Shown piece by piece: positions 6,344 to 6,549 of a stretch of DNA of 6,549 bases (position 1 is the first letter of the stretch; each line of letters opens with the position of its first letter). A program made the position numbers and the translations under genes. The stretch covers positions 1-6,549 of the forward strand of contig JAVBUB010000059.1 in NCBI GenBank assembly GCA_031555675.1, written 5' to 3'. Below the pieces are notes generated by a model. The model was not told where the DNA came from, ran no database searches, and saw only the letters and a list, made by a program, of their open reading frames with translations. The stretch is from JAISJU01 sp031555675. GTDB lineage: Bacteria > Bacteroidota > Bacteroidia > Bacteroidales > Paludibacteraceae.

Positions 6344-6410
6344 CCACAGATTACACAAATTATCACAGATGTTTTTAATATTATTTATGTTCATCTGTGC
6401 AAATTGTAGC
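6344..6410. repeat. Second palindromic repeat (CACAGAT type), partly degraded
   Basis: CACAGATG at 6364-6371 pairs exactly with CATCTGTG at 6392-6399 around a 20-base loop. ACAAATT at 6355-6361 pairs AAATTGT at 6401-6407 at six of seven positions. The outer left arm CCACAGATT (6344-6352) has no partner on the right, so the element looks truncated. Its left arm resembles that of the element at 2341-2400 (CCACA(A/G)A ... CACA(A/G)AT). CACAGATT-type palindromes are, from memory, common intergenic repeats in Bacteroidetes and other genomes. Confidence 0.55.
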
Positions 6411-6549
6411 ATTCGCGCAATTTAAAATCGCGATACGAATATAAACCTATAACCGCAGCGTCTTCTGTGAGTGAAGTGAATTAATAATCACAACAATAAT
6501 ACGTATAACTTAAAGACAATTGAACCTTTTTCATCTTTGCTTGTTTATT

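Larger units (their letters stand above)
5943..6549. other. Gene-poor AT-rich tract
   Basis: No confident gene lies in these 607 bases. It holds palindrome copy 2 (5950-5967), a doubtful 62-codon frame (6134-6322), a second CACAGAT-type palindromic repeat (6344-6410), and a possible diverged GC-rich palindrome (6411-6440). The last 100 bases, ending at the window edge, show nothing I can identify; a promoter for a gene to the right is possible but no clean TAnnTTTG box is seen. Confidence 0.6.

Overview
The window looks like a chromosomal segment from an anaerobic member of the Bacteroidetes, most likely order Bacteroidales. The reasons are a type IX secretion (T9SS) type-B sorting domain, the 'MGRAFEYRKA' N-terminal form of YebC, a DUF4491-type small membrane protein, a Bacteroidetes-like LptB, a flavodiiron protein (typical of anaerobes), no Shine-Dalgarno sequences before the starts, and TAnnTTTG-type -7 boxes upstream of several genes. 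Genus cannot be set from the sequence alone.

Layout. (1) Bases 3-2330, + strand: the C-terminal 775 codons of a large secreted, modular surface protein that enters from the left edge. It has a lamin-tail-like domain, a SprB-type repeat, two tandem copies of a roughly 160-residue module, and a CHU_C/gliding-type C-terminal sorting domain. (2) Bases 2331-2495: a long imperfect palindrome and a promoter. (3) 2496-3215 +: YebC/PmpR-family protein. (4) 3216-3324: a long AT-only-looking hairpin of GAA/ATG-rich sequence. (5) 3325-4512 +: class A flavodiiron protein (FprA). (6) 4513-4672: a perfect 17-bp stem hairpin and a short AATATC array, lying between convergent genes. (7) 4673-4981 -: DUF4491-like membrane protein. 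(8) 4982-5186: divergent promoter region with a GC-rich palindrome. (9) 5187-5942 +: LptB, the ATPase of the LPS exporter, followed directly by a second copy of the same palindrome. (10) 5943-6549: gene-poor, AT-rich sequence with one doubtful 62-codon reading frame, a second dispersed palindromic repeat, and no confident gene.

How the genes fit together: they do not form an obvious single pathway. The surface protein and LptB both concern the cell envelope; FprA handles O2 or NO reduction; YebC is a translation- or transcription-associated housekeeping factor. Each gene appears to be its own transcription unit, separated by hairpins. I see no undescribed multi-gene system. The points most worth a second look are the non-coding repeats: the matched palindromes bracketing lptB, the two related CACAAAT/CACAGAT palindromes, the symmetric AATATC array, and the internal duplication with a base-composition gradient in the surface protein.
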